From Cryobacterium inferilacus (lineage in GTDB: Bacteria; Actinomycetota; Actinomycetes; Actinomycetales; Microbacteriaceae), in assembly GCF_019599185.1 (NCBI RefSeq), contig NZ_JAIEUL010000003.1, positions 186,001-250,000 on the forward strand: 64,000 nucleotides of DNA, read 5' to 3'. The stretch's first letter is position 1; each line of letters starts with the position of its first letter. Positions 1 to 8,199 of the stretch are shown piece after piece. The notes under the pieces are model-generated. The model did not search any database, was not told the origin of the DNA, and saw only the letters and a program-made list of their open reading frames with translations. Both the position numbers and the translations under genes were made by a program.

Positions 1-23
1 CCTGTAACGAAAGCGAGACTCGC

Positions 24-518
24 ATGAGTGTCACCCTGATCCTGCTTCCCATCGCCCTGGCCGCGGCGGCCGCGGCCGGCGGAGTGGGTGTTCTCGGCGC
101 CGCGGTCACGGCCAAGGCCGGCGACGGTGCCGGGCCGGCGGCCCAGATTCGGGTGCGCACCCGGATGAAGGACAGCACGCTGCTCGCCGACGCCCTGACC
201 AACCTCGGCGCCACGGCGATCACCGTGTCGCGCAGCCGCGTCACCGCGAAGCTCGACGGCGTGACGCTCACGATGACCCTCACCGACGACGGGGTCTGGG
301 AGGCCCACGTCGAAGGCCGGGACGGCAACGAGGTGACGGTTCTCAGTGCCACCGAGCTCCTGCAGCGCCTCGACGGCGAGTACGCAGCGATGGTGCAGCA
401 GGCCGTCGCCGAGAAGATCCGTGCCCGCGCCGAGACCTCGGGATTCGACCTCGTCTCGGAGACCAGAGAAGCGGATGACACCGTGACCATGGTGCTCAAC
501 GTTCGCGCCCAGGCGTGA
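24..518 (+). CDS. DUF1257 (Ycf35)-like small protein
   Basis: A 164-residue protein. An alanine-rich hydrophobic stretch (about residues 5-30) could be a signal or membrane segment. The rest has the layout of the DUF1257/Ycf35 family: an early 'RTRMKD..LLADALTNLG' segment, a central strand-rich part, then a helix and 'GFDLVSETREADDTVTMVL' at the C-terminus, matching the family's typical 'Gf.vv.e...dGti.lvv' ending. The family has no defined enzymatic role; its members often sit beside AAA ATPase and ferredoxin genes, which would lie to the left of this window. The start ATG is 23 bases from the window edge, and the gene ends 7 bp before the next one, so both are probably co-transcribed. The family call rests on pattern resemblance only. 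Confidence 0.6.
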   Translation: MSVTLILLPIALAAAAAAGGVGVLGAAVTAKAGDGAGPAAQIRVRTRMKDSTLLADALTNLGATAITVSRSRVTAKLDGVTLTMTLTDDGVWEAHVEGRDGNEVTVLSATELLQRLDGEYAAMVQQAVAEKIRARAETSGFDLVSETREADDTVTMVLNVRAQA

Positions 519-525
519 CTCACCC

Positions 526-1377
526 ATGACAACCGCCTCAGGTCGCTCGCGCGGCGCGTCCGCCACGGCGAACGCGTCTGTCCCGTCGATCGCCTGGCGC
601 CTGGGCGCGAGCTCCTGGCTGCTGCTGCTGGTTTTCGGGCCAGGCGGCGGCGTCGCCTGGGTGGCGTTCGGGATTCTCTCCCTCATCGGCCGGCGTCTCT
701 CGTGGGGCATCGCCTCCGGCGTGTACGGGCTGGCGGCCATCATCGTGCGCATTCCGGAGGAGCCGGTGGGCGGTATCGCCCAGGGCAGCCTGTACCTGGT
801 GGCGCTGCTGCACGGCCTCATCATCAACCACCGCTGGCTGCTGCTGCTCTGGGGCCGGCATGAGAACGGCCTCACGCTGATCGGCACTCCGCGCGGGTCG
901 AAGCCACGGGCCAGGGCGGCCACGCCACGCCGGCGGAAGACGGCGATTCCGAAGGAGGCCGAGGCTCTGCTCGGCGGAGACGGCACCGCCAAGTCGGACT
1001 ACGTGGACGAGTCCGCGCCCGAGCCGGCGCCCCAGCGGCGCGGGTTGAGCCGCGCGCAACGGCGCGCGCAGGCGGCCGCAGAGGCTCGCGCCGACACCCG
1101 GGCGGCGGCGGCCCGTTCGGAGCCCGCGACGCCCGCCGAACTGATCGACGTGAACACGGCGAACCAGCGCACCCTCGCCAGGCTCACCGGCCTGGACCGC
1201 GCACGGGCCAAAGCCGCGATCGCCGAGCGCACCAGCCGTGGCGGCTTCGCGTCCCTCGAGGCCTTCGCCTCGTCGGCCGGGCTGCAGCCGCACGAGCTGG
1301 TGCGCTTGCGCGCCGAGGCCTACTGCTCCCCCCGCCCGCGGGCCGACCGCAGCTTCGGCCGGCGCGTCGACTACTGA
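526..1377 (+). CDS. Membrane protein with C-terminal ComEA-type helix-hairpin-helix domain
   Basis: A 283-residue protein. Two or three hydrophobic segments (about residues 28-55, 60-75 and 87-110) suggest a membrane anchor. A long charged, Ala/Arg-rich linker (about 115-200) follows. Residues about 205-265 read as a ComEA-like helix-hairpin-helix repeat ('IDVNTANQRTLARLTGL', then 'GGFASLEAFASSAGLQP'), a fold that binds DNA or other partners non-specifically. It starts 7 bp after the upstream gene and is probably in the same operon. The membrane plus helix-hairpin-helix layout resembles DNA-uptake proteins, but other competence genes are not in view, so the function is open. Confidence 0.65.
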   Translation: MTTASGRSRGASATANASVPSIAWRLGASSWLLLLVFGPGGGVAWVAFGILSLIGRRLSWGIASGVYGLAAIIVRIPEEPVGGIAQGSLYLVALLHGLIINHRWLLLLWGRHENGLTLIGTPRGSKPRARAATPRRRKTAIPKEAEALLGGDGTAKSDYVDESAPEPAPQRRGLSRAQRRAQAAAEARADTRAAAARSEPATPAELIDVNTANQRTLARLTGLDRARAKAAIAERTSRGGFASLEAFASSAGLQPHELVRLRAEAYCSPRPRADRSFGRRVDY

Positions 1378-1396
1378 ACCCGGTGACGAAAGCGCG

Positions 1397-2392
1397 CTAT
1401 CGCGCGGTCGGGTAGGCCTCGGCGAGCAGGGCACCGAGGTAGCCCACGATCGCGCCAGGGCCCGAACGCGGAGCGACGGCCTCGATCTCGGCGTTGTAGT
1501 TGGTGTTCGTGTTCACGTCGTAGGTCACGATCCGGCCGTCCGCGGTCTCGATGAACTCGATTCCGGCCACCTCGATGCCCTCGGTGCGGAGGAAGGCCCG
1601 GTAGCGGTCGATGATCGGGTTCTCGAACCCCTCGCGCAGGGAGAAGATCTGCTGCCCGGCCTCCGGCAGGATGCTCGCGCCTGGCGGCATGAGCAGCGCT
1701 CCGGTGGTCGGGTCGATGGCGCAGGCATCCGCCGGGCAGAGCTGGTAACCGCCGCGGGCCGTGTCGGCCCTGATCGCATAGATGAACTCGTCTCCCACGA
1801 TCTCCACCCTGGTGACCTCGGGCTGGGCGGCCACGATGAACTCCTGCAGCAGCGAGATGCCGTCTTCGGGCTCCTCGTACAGGCCGGCGTCGATGGCCGC
1901 GGCCAGTTCGGCGGCGCTGTCGAACTTCTGCACGCCCAGGCCCTTGCCGCCCTGGTTGTGCTTGGTGATGAACGGGGTCGGGAAGTCGGCAGCGGCCTCA
2001 GTGAGTAGGTGCGTGCCGACGACCACGCGGGTGCGCGGCACGTCGAAACCCTGCGCGCGCAGCCGGGTGAGCTGGTCGACCTTGCTCATCTCCAGTTCGA
2101 TCGTGCGGCGGCCGTTCACGGTGCGTACGCCGTAGGCATCCAGCCAGTTCAGCACGCTGCGGGTGTAGTCCTTCGACAGGCCGTGCCCGCGGGTGTGCGC
2201 CGATGCGCTGATCCGCGACCAGAAGATGCCGGCCGGCGGGGCCTCATCGAGGTCGAGCACACCGTCCACCAGCAGCCACTCCCGGTACGGCACCCCCGCG
2301 GCCTCGAATGCGGCCTGGAACGGGCCGAACCAGTCCGGGTTCTCGTGCAGGACGTGGATGACGGGGGTGGCGGCGGGAGTGCTGGAAGTCAT
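1397..2392 (-). CDS. ATP-grasp family ligase-like protein
   Basis: A 331-residue protein beginning 'MTSSTPAATPVIHVLHENP'. The frame stays open for 67 more residues upstream, but those codons lie inside the preceding gene and are not protein-like, so the ATG at 2392 is preferred. The central part ('PTRVVVGTHLL'-like strand, 'PFITKHNQGGKGLGV' glycine-rich loop, 'LLQEFI', and a late 'GIEFIETADGRIVTYDVNTNTNYN' metal/ATP-binding segment) is typical of RimK-like ATP-grasp enzymes that join a carboxylate to an amine or thiol. It begins 17 bp after the flavin monooxygenase gene and is probably its operon partner. The substrate is unknown. Confidence 0.8.
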   Translation of the reverse strand: MTSSTPAATPVIHVLHENPDWFGPFQAAFEAAGVPYREWLLVDGVLDLDEAPPAGIFWSRISASAHTRGHGLSKDYTRSVLNWLDAYGVRTVNGRRTIELEMSKVDQLTRLRAQGFDVPRTRVVVGTHLLTEAAADFPTPFITKHNQGGKGLGVQKFDSAAELAAAIDAGLYEEPEDGISLLQEFIVAAQPEVTRVEIVGDEFIYAIRADTARGGYQLCPADACAIDPTTGALLMPPGASILPEAGQQIFSLREGFENPIIDRYRAFLRTEGIEVAGIEFIETADGRIVTYDVNTNTNYNAEIEAVAPRSGPGAIVGYLGALLAEAYPTAR

Positions 2393-2409
2393 TGCCCCAG
2401 CCTGCCATG

Positions 2410-3786
2410 TCACCGGATACGCTCGGGCACGGTCGAGCCGAGGTGCCCGCGCAGGGTGCCGGACGCGTAGCCGTCTCGCACCAGCCCACGGCGAACCAGC
2501 TCGGGCACCACCAGGCGGGTGAACTCCTCGAACTGCTCGTGCAGGAATGCGCTGAGCACGCCGAACCCGTCCACGGCGCCGGCGCGGAACCACAGTTCCA
2601 TCCGGTCCGCCACGTCCTCGGCAGAGCCCACCACGATGGGTGAGCGCACCAGCTGCGCCACCAACAGCTGCCGGTAGGTGACCGGGCGATCCCCACCCAC
2701 GGTGCGGCCGGAGCGTTCGGCCACGATGCCCAACAACCGCTGGCCGGCCGGGTTGAACCTGGCCGCCGTCTGCGCCGTCACCACATCGTCGATGCCGCGG
2801 TCCGCCAACGGCAGGCCCACCGCCCGGCGCAGGCTCTGCACACTCCGATCGGCGGGCAGGGCCAGATCGGCCGCGGTGCCGGTGCCGTCGTCCACCTGGA
2901 ACAACCCGACCAGGGTGTCGTACACCGCGTAGGCCTGTGCGCGGGTCTCCCCCACGATCGGCAGGATCGGCGCCACGACGGCGAGCGACCCGGCGGGCCG
3001 GCCGAACTCCGCGACCAGCCGGTGCGTCTCGGCGTACAGGCCCACCGCCTCGTCCAGGGTCGCGGGGGCCACCAGGTGGATGTCGGCTGATGCGGCCGAG
3101 AACTCCTGCGCCCGGCGCGAGGTGCCCGCGTGCATGAGCGGCACGTGCCCCTGCACCGGCCGCTGCACGTTGAGCGGCCCGGCCACGGCGTACGACCGGC
3201 CGACATGGTTCAGGGTCGACACCAGCGACCGGTCGATCAGCGAGCCGGAGACGGCGTCGTGCACGAACGCCGCCTCATCCCAGCCGTCCCACAGCCCCTG
3301 CAAGACCTGCACGTACTCGTGCGCCTCGTCGAACCGGTCGACAGGGGGCATGTGCCCGGCCCGGCCGAAGTTGGCCGCGCCACGGGCATCCGTGCCCACC
3401 GTGAGGTTCAACCCGAACCGGCCCTGGCTGAGCCGGTCGATCGAGGCGGCGGTCCTGGCCGTGGCGTACGGCTCGGAGTGGGCCACGTTCACGGTGCCGA
3501 CGATGCCGATGCGCGTGGTCGCCGCAGCCAGGAACGACGCCGTGCTCAGCGAGTCAGCGCGGGAGAGCAGGTGCGGGTCGGTGAACTCCAGGTCGGTATC
3601 GGTGGAGAGCCAGTCGCCGAGGAAGAGGAAATCGAAGCCGGCCTTCTCCGCGGCCCTCGCCACCCGCTTGAGCGCGGCGGCGTCCTTGGCCGGGTCGCGA
3701 TGCGCGCCGGGGTAGCGCCAGCCGGACGGGAACGCACCCAGGGTGCGCACCATGGTGCTGAGCACGAGATGGTCGCGAGTCGTCAT
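2410..3786 (-). CDS. LLM-class flavin-dependent monooxygenase
   Basis: A 458-residue protein of the bacterial luciferase-like superfamily (NtaA/SnaA/DszA/SoxA branch). The family uses reduced FMN supplied by a separate reductase to oxidise small sulfur or nitrogen compounds. Recognisable features are an early 'GAFPSGWRYPGAHRDPAKD' segment, 'FDFLFLGDWLSTDTD', 'TRIGIVGTVNVAHSEPYATAR' and 'GRFGLNLTVGTDARGAANFGR'. The start ATG follows a TAGTGT box by 6 nt, as expected for a leaderless transcript. It is divergent from two PLP enzymes of sulfur amino acid metabolism and followed by the ATP-grasp gene. No flavin reductase gene is visible nearby, so reduced FMN must come from elsewhere. Confidence 0.88.
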   Translation of the reverse strand: MTTRDHLVLSTMVRTLGAFPSGWRYPGAHRDPAKDAAALKRVARAAEKAGFDFLFLGDWLSTDTDLEFTDPHLLSRADSLSTASFLAAATTRIGIVGTVNVAHSEPYATARTAASIDRLSQGRFGLNLTVGTDARGAANFGRAGHMPPVDRFDEAHEYVQVLQGLWDGWDEAAFVHDAVSGSLIDRSLVSTLNHVGRSYAVAGPLNVQRPVQGHVPLMHAGTSRRAQEFSAASADIHLVAPATLDEAVGLYAETHRLVAEFGRPAGSLAVVAPILPIVGETRAQAYAVYDTLVGLFQVDDGTGTAADLALPADRSVQSLRRAVGLPLADRGIDDVVTAQTAARFNPAGQRLLGIVAERSGRTVGGDRPVTYRQLLVAQLVRSPIVVGSAEDVADRMELWFRAGAVDGFGVLSAFLHEQFEEFTRLVVPELVRRGLVRDGYASGTLRGHLGSTVPERIR

Positions 3787-3792
3787 CCGTCG

Positions 3793-3798
3793 ACACTA
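3793..3798 (-). promoter_or_regulatory. Leaderless -10 box of the flavin monooxygenase gene
   Basis: On the minus strand TAGTGT lies 6 nt before the start ATG (3786). A -10 box at this distance puts the transcription start at the ATG itself. The same TAGTGT hexamer precedes the divergent gene at 3928, so the 141-bp spacer holds a pair of near-symmetrical leaderless promoters. Confidence 0.55.
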
Positions 3799-3914
3799 GG
3801 CCGCCGGCGCCGACCAGGGCACGGCGAACGCAACACAACGCCGCATGCTGACACACGGCGTAACGGGGCGAAGACGCTCAACGTCATCTAACCGGCCGGG
3901 GCACGGTCGATTAC

Positions 3915-3920
3915 TAGTGT
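3915..3920 (+). promoter_or_regulatory. Leaderless -10 box of the MalY/PatB-type gene
   Basis: TAGTGT is followed by 7 nt and then the ATG at 3928. There is no clear Shine-Dalgarno sequence before that ATG, which supports leaderless translation. No convincing -35 element is visible. Confidence 0.5.
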
Positions 3921-3927
3921 CGGGTGG

Positions 3928-5121
3928 ATGACGACATCACCATTCGCCGCCCGGCTCGACGCGATCACGCGCGACGAGCTCAGTCGTGCCGGCAGCCGCA
4001 AGTGGAGCCTGCACCCCGACACCATCGGCGCCTGGGTGGCGGAGATGGACTTCGGTACCGCCCCGGCGGTGACCGCGGCGCTGCACGACGCCGTCACGTC
4101 CGGCGACCTCGGCTACCTCGCCCCCAGCACCACTCGCCGGATGGCGGAGGCGACCGCCGCGTGGCTGCTGGCCGATTCCGGCTGGGAGGTGCCGCCGGAG
4201 AACATCCACCCGGTGTCGGATGTCATGAGCGCGTTCGACGTCACCGTGCGCCGGTTCTCCCCGGCCGGCAGCGGCGTCATCGTGCCCACGCCGGCGTATA
4301 TGCCGTTCCTCAGCTTCACCCCCACCCTGGGCAGGGCGATCGTGCAGGTGCCGGGCAGCCAGGTCGACGGCCGGTGGCGTCACGACCTCGCCGGCATCGA
4401 CGCCGCCTTCCACGCCGGCGCCCGCACCCTGGTGCTGTGCAACCCCCACAATCCCACCGGCACCGCCCTCAGCCGAGCCGAACTGGAGGGCATCGCCGAG
4501 GTCGTGCAGCGCCACAACGGCCGGGTCTTCGCCGACGAGATCCACGCGCCGCTGCGCTACGGCGACACCCGGCACATCCCGTACGCCTCCATCTCGGCCG
4601 AGACCGCCAAGCACACCGTCACCGCCACCTCGGCGTCGAAGGCGTGGAACGTGCCGGGGCTCAAGACCGCGCAGTTCATCACCAGCAACGCCGCAGACGA
4701 GGAGATCTACCAGGTCTACGGCTTCTCGGTGGTGCACGGGGCGTCCACCCCCGGCGTGATCGCACAGACGGCCGCGTATGCCAACGGCGGCGACTGGCTG
4801 GCCGAGGTGGTCGACTACCTCGACGGCAACCGGCGCGCGCTGCAGACGCTGCTCGCCGAGCACCTGCCCGAGGTGCGCTACACGGCGCCCGACGCCACCT
4901 ACATCGCCTGGCTGGACTGTTCGGCGCTGCCCATCGAGGGTTCCATCGCCGAGTTCTTCCGCCGTGAGGCCGGGGTCACCCTCACCGACGGGTCGCTCTG
5001 CGGACAGGGCTACGCCGGTCATGCCCGGCTGATCTTCGCCATGCCGCGCCCCATCCTCGAGCAGGCCGTACGGAGCATGGCCGCGGCCGTGCGCCGGCTG
5101 AAAGTGAGCCAGAGCGCATGA
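3928..5121 (+). CDS. MalY/PatB-family PLP-dependent C-S lyase (class I/II aminotransferase fold)
   Basis: A 397-residue fold-type I PLP enzyme. The NPHNPTG motif (172-178), the pyridine-contacting Asp in 'FADEIHAP' (about 203) and the Schiff-base lysine in 'TATSASKAWNVPGLK' (Lys about 238) are intact. The N-terminal 'RKWSLHPDTIGAWVAEMDF' is typical of the MalY/PatB group, which cleaves cystathionine or cysteine conjugates to a thiol, pyruvate and ammonia. Its stop overlaps the start of the next gene by 4 bp (ATGA), which points to translational coupling with a Cys/Met-metabolism enzyme. A role in recovering sulfur from thioethers fits the context; an aminotransferase activity cannot be excluded. 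Confidence 0.87.
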   Translation: MTTSPFAARLDAITRDELSRAGSRKWSLHPDTIGAWVAEMDFGTAPAVTAALHDAVTSGDLGYLAPSTTRRMAEATAAWLLADSGWEVPPENIHPVSDVMSAFDVTVRRFSPAGSGVIVPTPAYMPFLSFTPTLGRAIVQVPGSQVDGRWRHDLAGIDAAFHAGARTLVLCNPHNPTGTALSRAELEGIAEVVQRHNGRVFADEIHAPLRYGDTRHIPYASISAETAKHTVTATSASKAWNVPGLKTAQFITSNAADEEIYQVYGFSVVHGASTPGVIAQTAAYANGGDWLAEVVDYLDGNRRALQTLLAEHLPEVRYTAPDATYIAWLDCSALPIEGSIAEFFRREAGVTLTDGSLCGQGYAGHARLIFAMPRPILEQAVRSMAAAVRRLKVSQSA

Positions 5122-6437
5122 GCCCCGACCGGATGAGAACAGCCGCCTCCGGCCCTGAGTACGACTGGCAGGGCTACGCCTTCGACACCCGCCAGGTGCA
5201 CGCCGGCGAGTACGACGAGCTCACCAACGGCGCCCGCATCCCCCCGATCGCCATGACCGCGGGGTTCAGGTTCGACTCCTTCGCGGATGCCAGGGCCCGG
5301 TTCAACGGTGAGGCCGACGGGCTGATCTACTCCCGGCAGCGCAACCCGTCCGGTGGTGTCGCCGAACGCCGGATCGCGTCGCTCGAGGGCGGCACCGAAG
5401 CCATCGTGGTGGCCTCAGGGCAGGCCGCGATCACCGCCGCCCTGCTGTCGATAGCGCAGGCCGGCGACCACATCGTCTCCACGGCCAGCATCTACAGCGG
5501 CACCCGCATCCTCTTCGGTCGCAGCTTCGCCAGGTTCGGGGTCACGGTGGAGTACGTCTGGGACGAATTCGATGATGACGAGTGGGACCGGGTCATCCGG
5601 CCGAACACCAAGGCCATCTTCAGCGAGACCATTCCCAACCCCCGCAACGACATCGTGGACATCGACCGGGTTGCCGCCGTCGCCCGCCGGCACGGGCTGC
5701 CGTTCGTGGTCGACAACACCATCGCGTCGCCGTTCCTGATCCGCCCGTTCGAGCACGGGGCAGATGTGGTCGTGCACTCCTCGACCAAGTTCCTCAGCGG
5801 CCACGGCGCGGCGATCTCCGGCACCATCGTCGACGGCGGCAGCTTCGACTGGGCCGGGTCGCCTCGGTCGTTTCCGCTGATCACCCAGTCCGCCGGCGCC
5901 CTACCGTCGATCGCGCAGAGGTTCGGCCGCACGGCATACGCCAGGGCCACCAGGGAGGCCGTGGTGAACGACATCGGACCGGCGCTCTCTCCGTTCAACT
6001 CGTTCCTGCTGCACCAGGGCATCGAGACCCTCTCGCTGCGCATGGAGCGGCACCTGTCGAATTCGCTGGCCATCGCCCAGTGGCTGGCCGAGCATCCGGG
6101 GGTGGAGAGCGTCGACTACGCGGGCCTGCCCGGCAACCCGGCTTACGCCCTGGCGCAGCGGTTGTACGGCGGGCGCAGCGGTTCGGTGTTCTCCTTCACC
6201 GTGCGCGGCGGCGAGGCCGGCGCCGGTGCGTTCCTCGACCGGCTGCGGGTGATCAGCCACATGACCAACATCGGGGACACTAGGTCGATGGCGCTGCACC
6301 CTGCCACCTCAACGCACACCTCGTTCAGCCAGGAGATGCGCGACCGGCTGGGCATCGCCGACGGCCTGATCCGCCTCTCGGTGGGAATCGAAGACCCCGC
6401 CGACCTCATTGCGGACCTCGACCAGGCCCTGGCCTAG
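5118..6437 (+). CDS. Cys/Met metabolism PLP enzyme, O-acetylhomoserine sulfhydrylase-like
   Basis: A 439-residue protein of the trans-sulfuration PLP family. It has 'YSRQRNPSGGVAERRIASLEGG' (71-92), the active-site lysine in 'SSTKFLSGHG' (221-230, Lys 224) and the C-terminal substrate-binding segment 'HPATSTHTSF'. The length of about 430 and the 'GARIPPIAMTAGFRF' N-terminus fit the O-acetylhomoserine sulfhydrylase (MetY) group better than the shorter cystathionine lyases. The reaction would be O-acetylhomoserine plus sulfide or a thiol giving homocysteine or a thioether. It is coupled to the upstream lyase, which could supply the thiol. Its TAG stop overlaps the stop of the convergent kinase gene within one CTAG. 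Confidence 0.85.
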   Translation: MSPDRMRTAASGPEYDWQGYAFDTRQVHAGEYDELTNGARIPPIAMTAGFRFDSFADARARFNGEADGLIYSRQRNPSGGVAERRIASLEGGTEAIVVASGQAAITAALLSIAQAGDHIVSTASIYSGTRILFGRSFARFGVTVEYVWDEFDDDEWDRVIRPNTKAIFSETIPNPRNDIVDIDRVAAVARRHGLPFVVDNTIASPFLIRPFEHGADVVVHSSTKFLSGHGAAISGTIVDGGSFDWAGSPRSFPLITQSAGALPSIAQRFGRTAYARATREAVVNDIGPALSPFNSFLLHQGIETLSLRMERHLSNSLAIAQWLAEHPGVESVDYAGLPGNPAYALAQRLYGGRSGSVFSFTVRGGEAGAGAFLDRLRVISHMTNIGDTRSMALHPATSTHTSFSQEMRDRLGIADGLIRLSVGIEDPADLIADLDQALA

Positions 6438-8089
6438 CCGGGAACAGCCGCGGGCGAGACGGCGTGCACCTGCAGGGGCAGGCGCACCGTGACCGTGGTG
6501 CCCTCGCCGAGCGTGCTCTGCAGCGACACGGTGCCCTGGTGGGCGTGCACGAAGGCGCGCACGATCGCCAGTCCCAGGCCCATGCCGGGAATGGCCAGCT
6601 CGGTGGAGTTGCGGGCCCGGAAGAACCTGTCGAACACCTGACGCTGGTCTTCGGCGCTCAGGCCGATGCCGTCGTCGGTCACCCGCAACACCGCATCCGT
6701 GCCCTCGGTGTCGACGCTGAGGGTGACCGACCCCTGGGGTCTGGCGAACTTGATGGCGTTGGTGAGCAGGTTGTCGATGACCTGCTCGATCGCCACCGAG
6801 TCGACCTCGGCGAGAACCTCGGTGTCATCGCGGGCGCTGATGACGACACCGGCGGACTACGCGCGCGGCCGGGCCGTGTCGAGGCAGGACCGCAGGATCT
6901 GGCCGAGGTCGGCTTCGACCCGGTGCACGGCCGGCTGCCCGTCTGTGGCGCTGAGCAGATGCGCGATCACGCTCAGCAGACGCTCGGCGTTGCGCTCGAT
7001 CACGCCGATCTCCATGGTGATGCCGAGCTCGTCGGCATCGATCAGGCCGAGGTAGCCGATGATCGAGGTGAGCGGGGTGCGCAGCTCGTGCGACACCGTG
7101 GCGAGGAAGTCGTCACGCACGGCGATGGCCTCCACCAGCGGGGTGACGTCGGTGGCCACCACCACGGTGCCCAACGCGAAGCCGGATGCCCGCTCGACCA
7201 CGCCGGCCGTGGCCATGATGGCGCTCTGGTCGTCCTCGCCGCCGACCCAGTAGATGCGCCCGGCCACCAGGTCGCCGCGCAGGGCTCTGGCCGCGATCTG
7301 GTCGTCGAGCGACACCAGGGTGGTTCGATCCACGTCGAAGACCAGGGAGGCATCCCGGCCGTAGCCGCCACTCGCGGAATCCGTGCGCACCGCAAGGGCG
7401 CGGGCAGCAGCGTTGCTCAAGATCACCTCGCCGTCGGGGCTGTACAACTCGATACCGGCGTCGACAGTCTCCATCACGGCCTCGAAAGTGGCCTGACGGT
7501 CCGTCGCCTCGAGTAGGGCGGTGCGCAGTTCTGCGGACACCGCGACCAGTTTGCGTTGCTGTGCGCGCAGGAAGTTGGCGGCGACCCTGGCGGTGATCGC
7601 GACGAAAGCGGTGATGATCGGCAACAGCAGCAGGCTCCCCCAACCCAGCGCATCGGTGGGCCACTGAGCCTCCTGGATCAGTGGGAAGGCATTGACGAAG
7701 ACCGCTCCGATCAGGGCCAGACCGAGGGCCCACCAGGCGAACCCGTAGGCGAGCCAGAGCACGGGCAGCACGATGAGCATGCCCACCGCGATGAAGCTGT
7801 CACGCACACCGTCACGCAGGAGCGTCACGACCAGGACGTCGAGCAATGGAACGATCACGAGCCACTGGTGTCCGTGCCGCTGCCAGGGCACGAGCAAGGC
7901 CGCCAGGGTGGCCAGGACCGCCAACCCCAGCCCGACCTGCACGCCGGTCTCGCCGAAGGAATCGGGCGCTCCGAGGAACACGAAGAACATCAGCACGCAT
8001 ACCCCGGCCAGGAAGGCCAGCTGGGCGATCGGGAATTCGCGGGTGCGCGGCACGGCGCCCGGAATCGGGCTCTGCGGATGGTGCGACAC
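6434..8089 (-). pseudogene. Membrane sensor histidine kinase interrupted by an in-frame amber codon
   Basis: Read from the GTG at 8089. Residues about 20-175 hold several membrane helices, about 195-320 a PAS-like sensor domain, and the HisKA phospho-acceptor is 'ATVSHELRTPL' (His 334). Codon 411 is TAG (6857-6859). The same frame then continues without gap into a complete HATPase: N box 'EQVIDNLLTNAIKFA', G1 'DDGIGLS', F 'FDRFFRA' and G2 'GMGLGLAIV', ending at 6434. One C-to-T change from CAG would produce the stop. Translation restarting at the internal GTG (6796) would give only a partial ATPase of 120 residues. No response regulator lies next to it. Either a recent pseudogene, a sequencing error, or a tolerated stop; a working kinase needs both halves. 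Confidence 0.85.
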
Positions 8090-8199
8090 GTGAACGTCCT
8101 CAGGCTAACGAGGCACCCACGGCCCTGTTGCCTGCCCTCTCCAGCATTCAAGCAGGTCCGGGCGCAATTGTCCCCCTAAACAAGGACATTGATCCGCGC

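Noticed and set aside
538..1434. Long minus-strand open frame across the helix-hairpin-helix gene
   Set aside because: It is Pro/Arg/Gly-rich without any family motif and lies wholly opposite a good gene; a shadow of GC-rich coding DNA.
6434..6796. Separate small HATPase protein from GTG 6796
   Set aside because: It begins inside the N box of the kinase and is in frame with the upstream part, so it is the tail of one broken gene.
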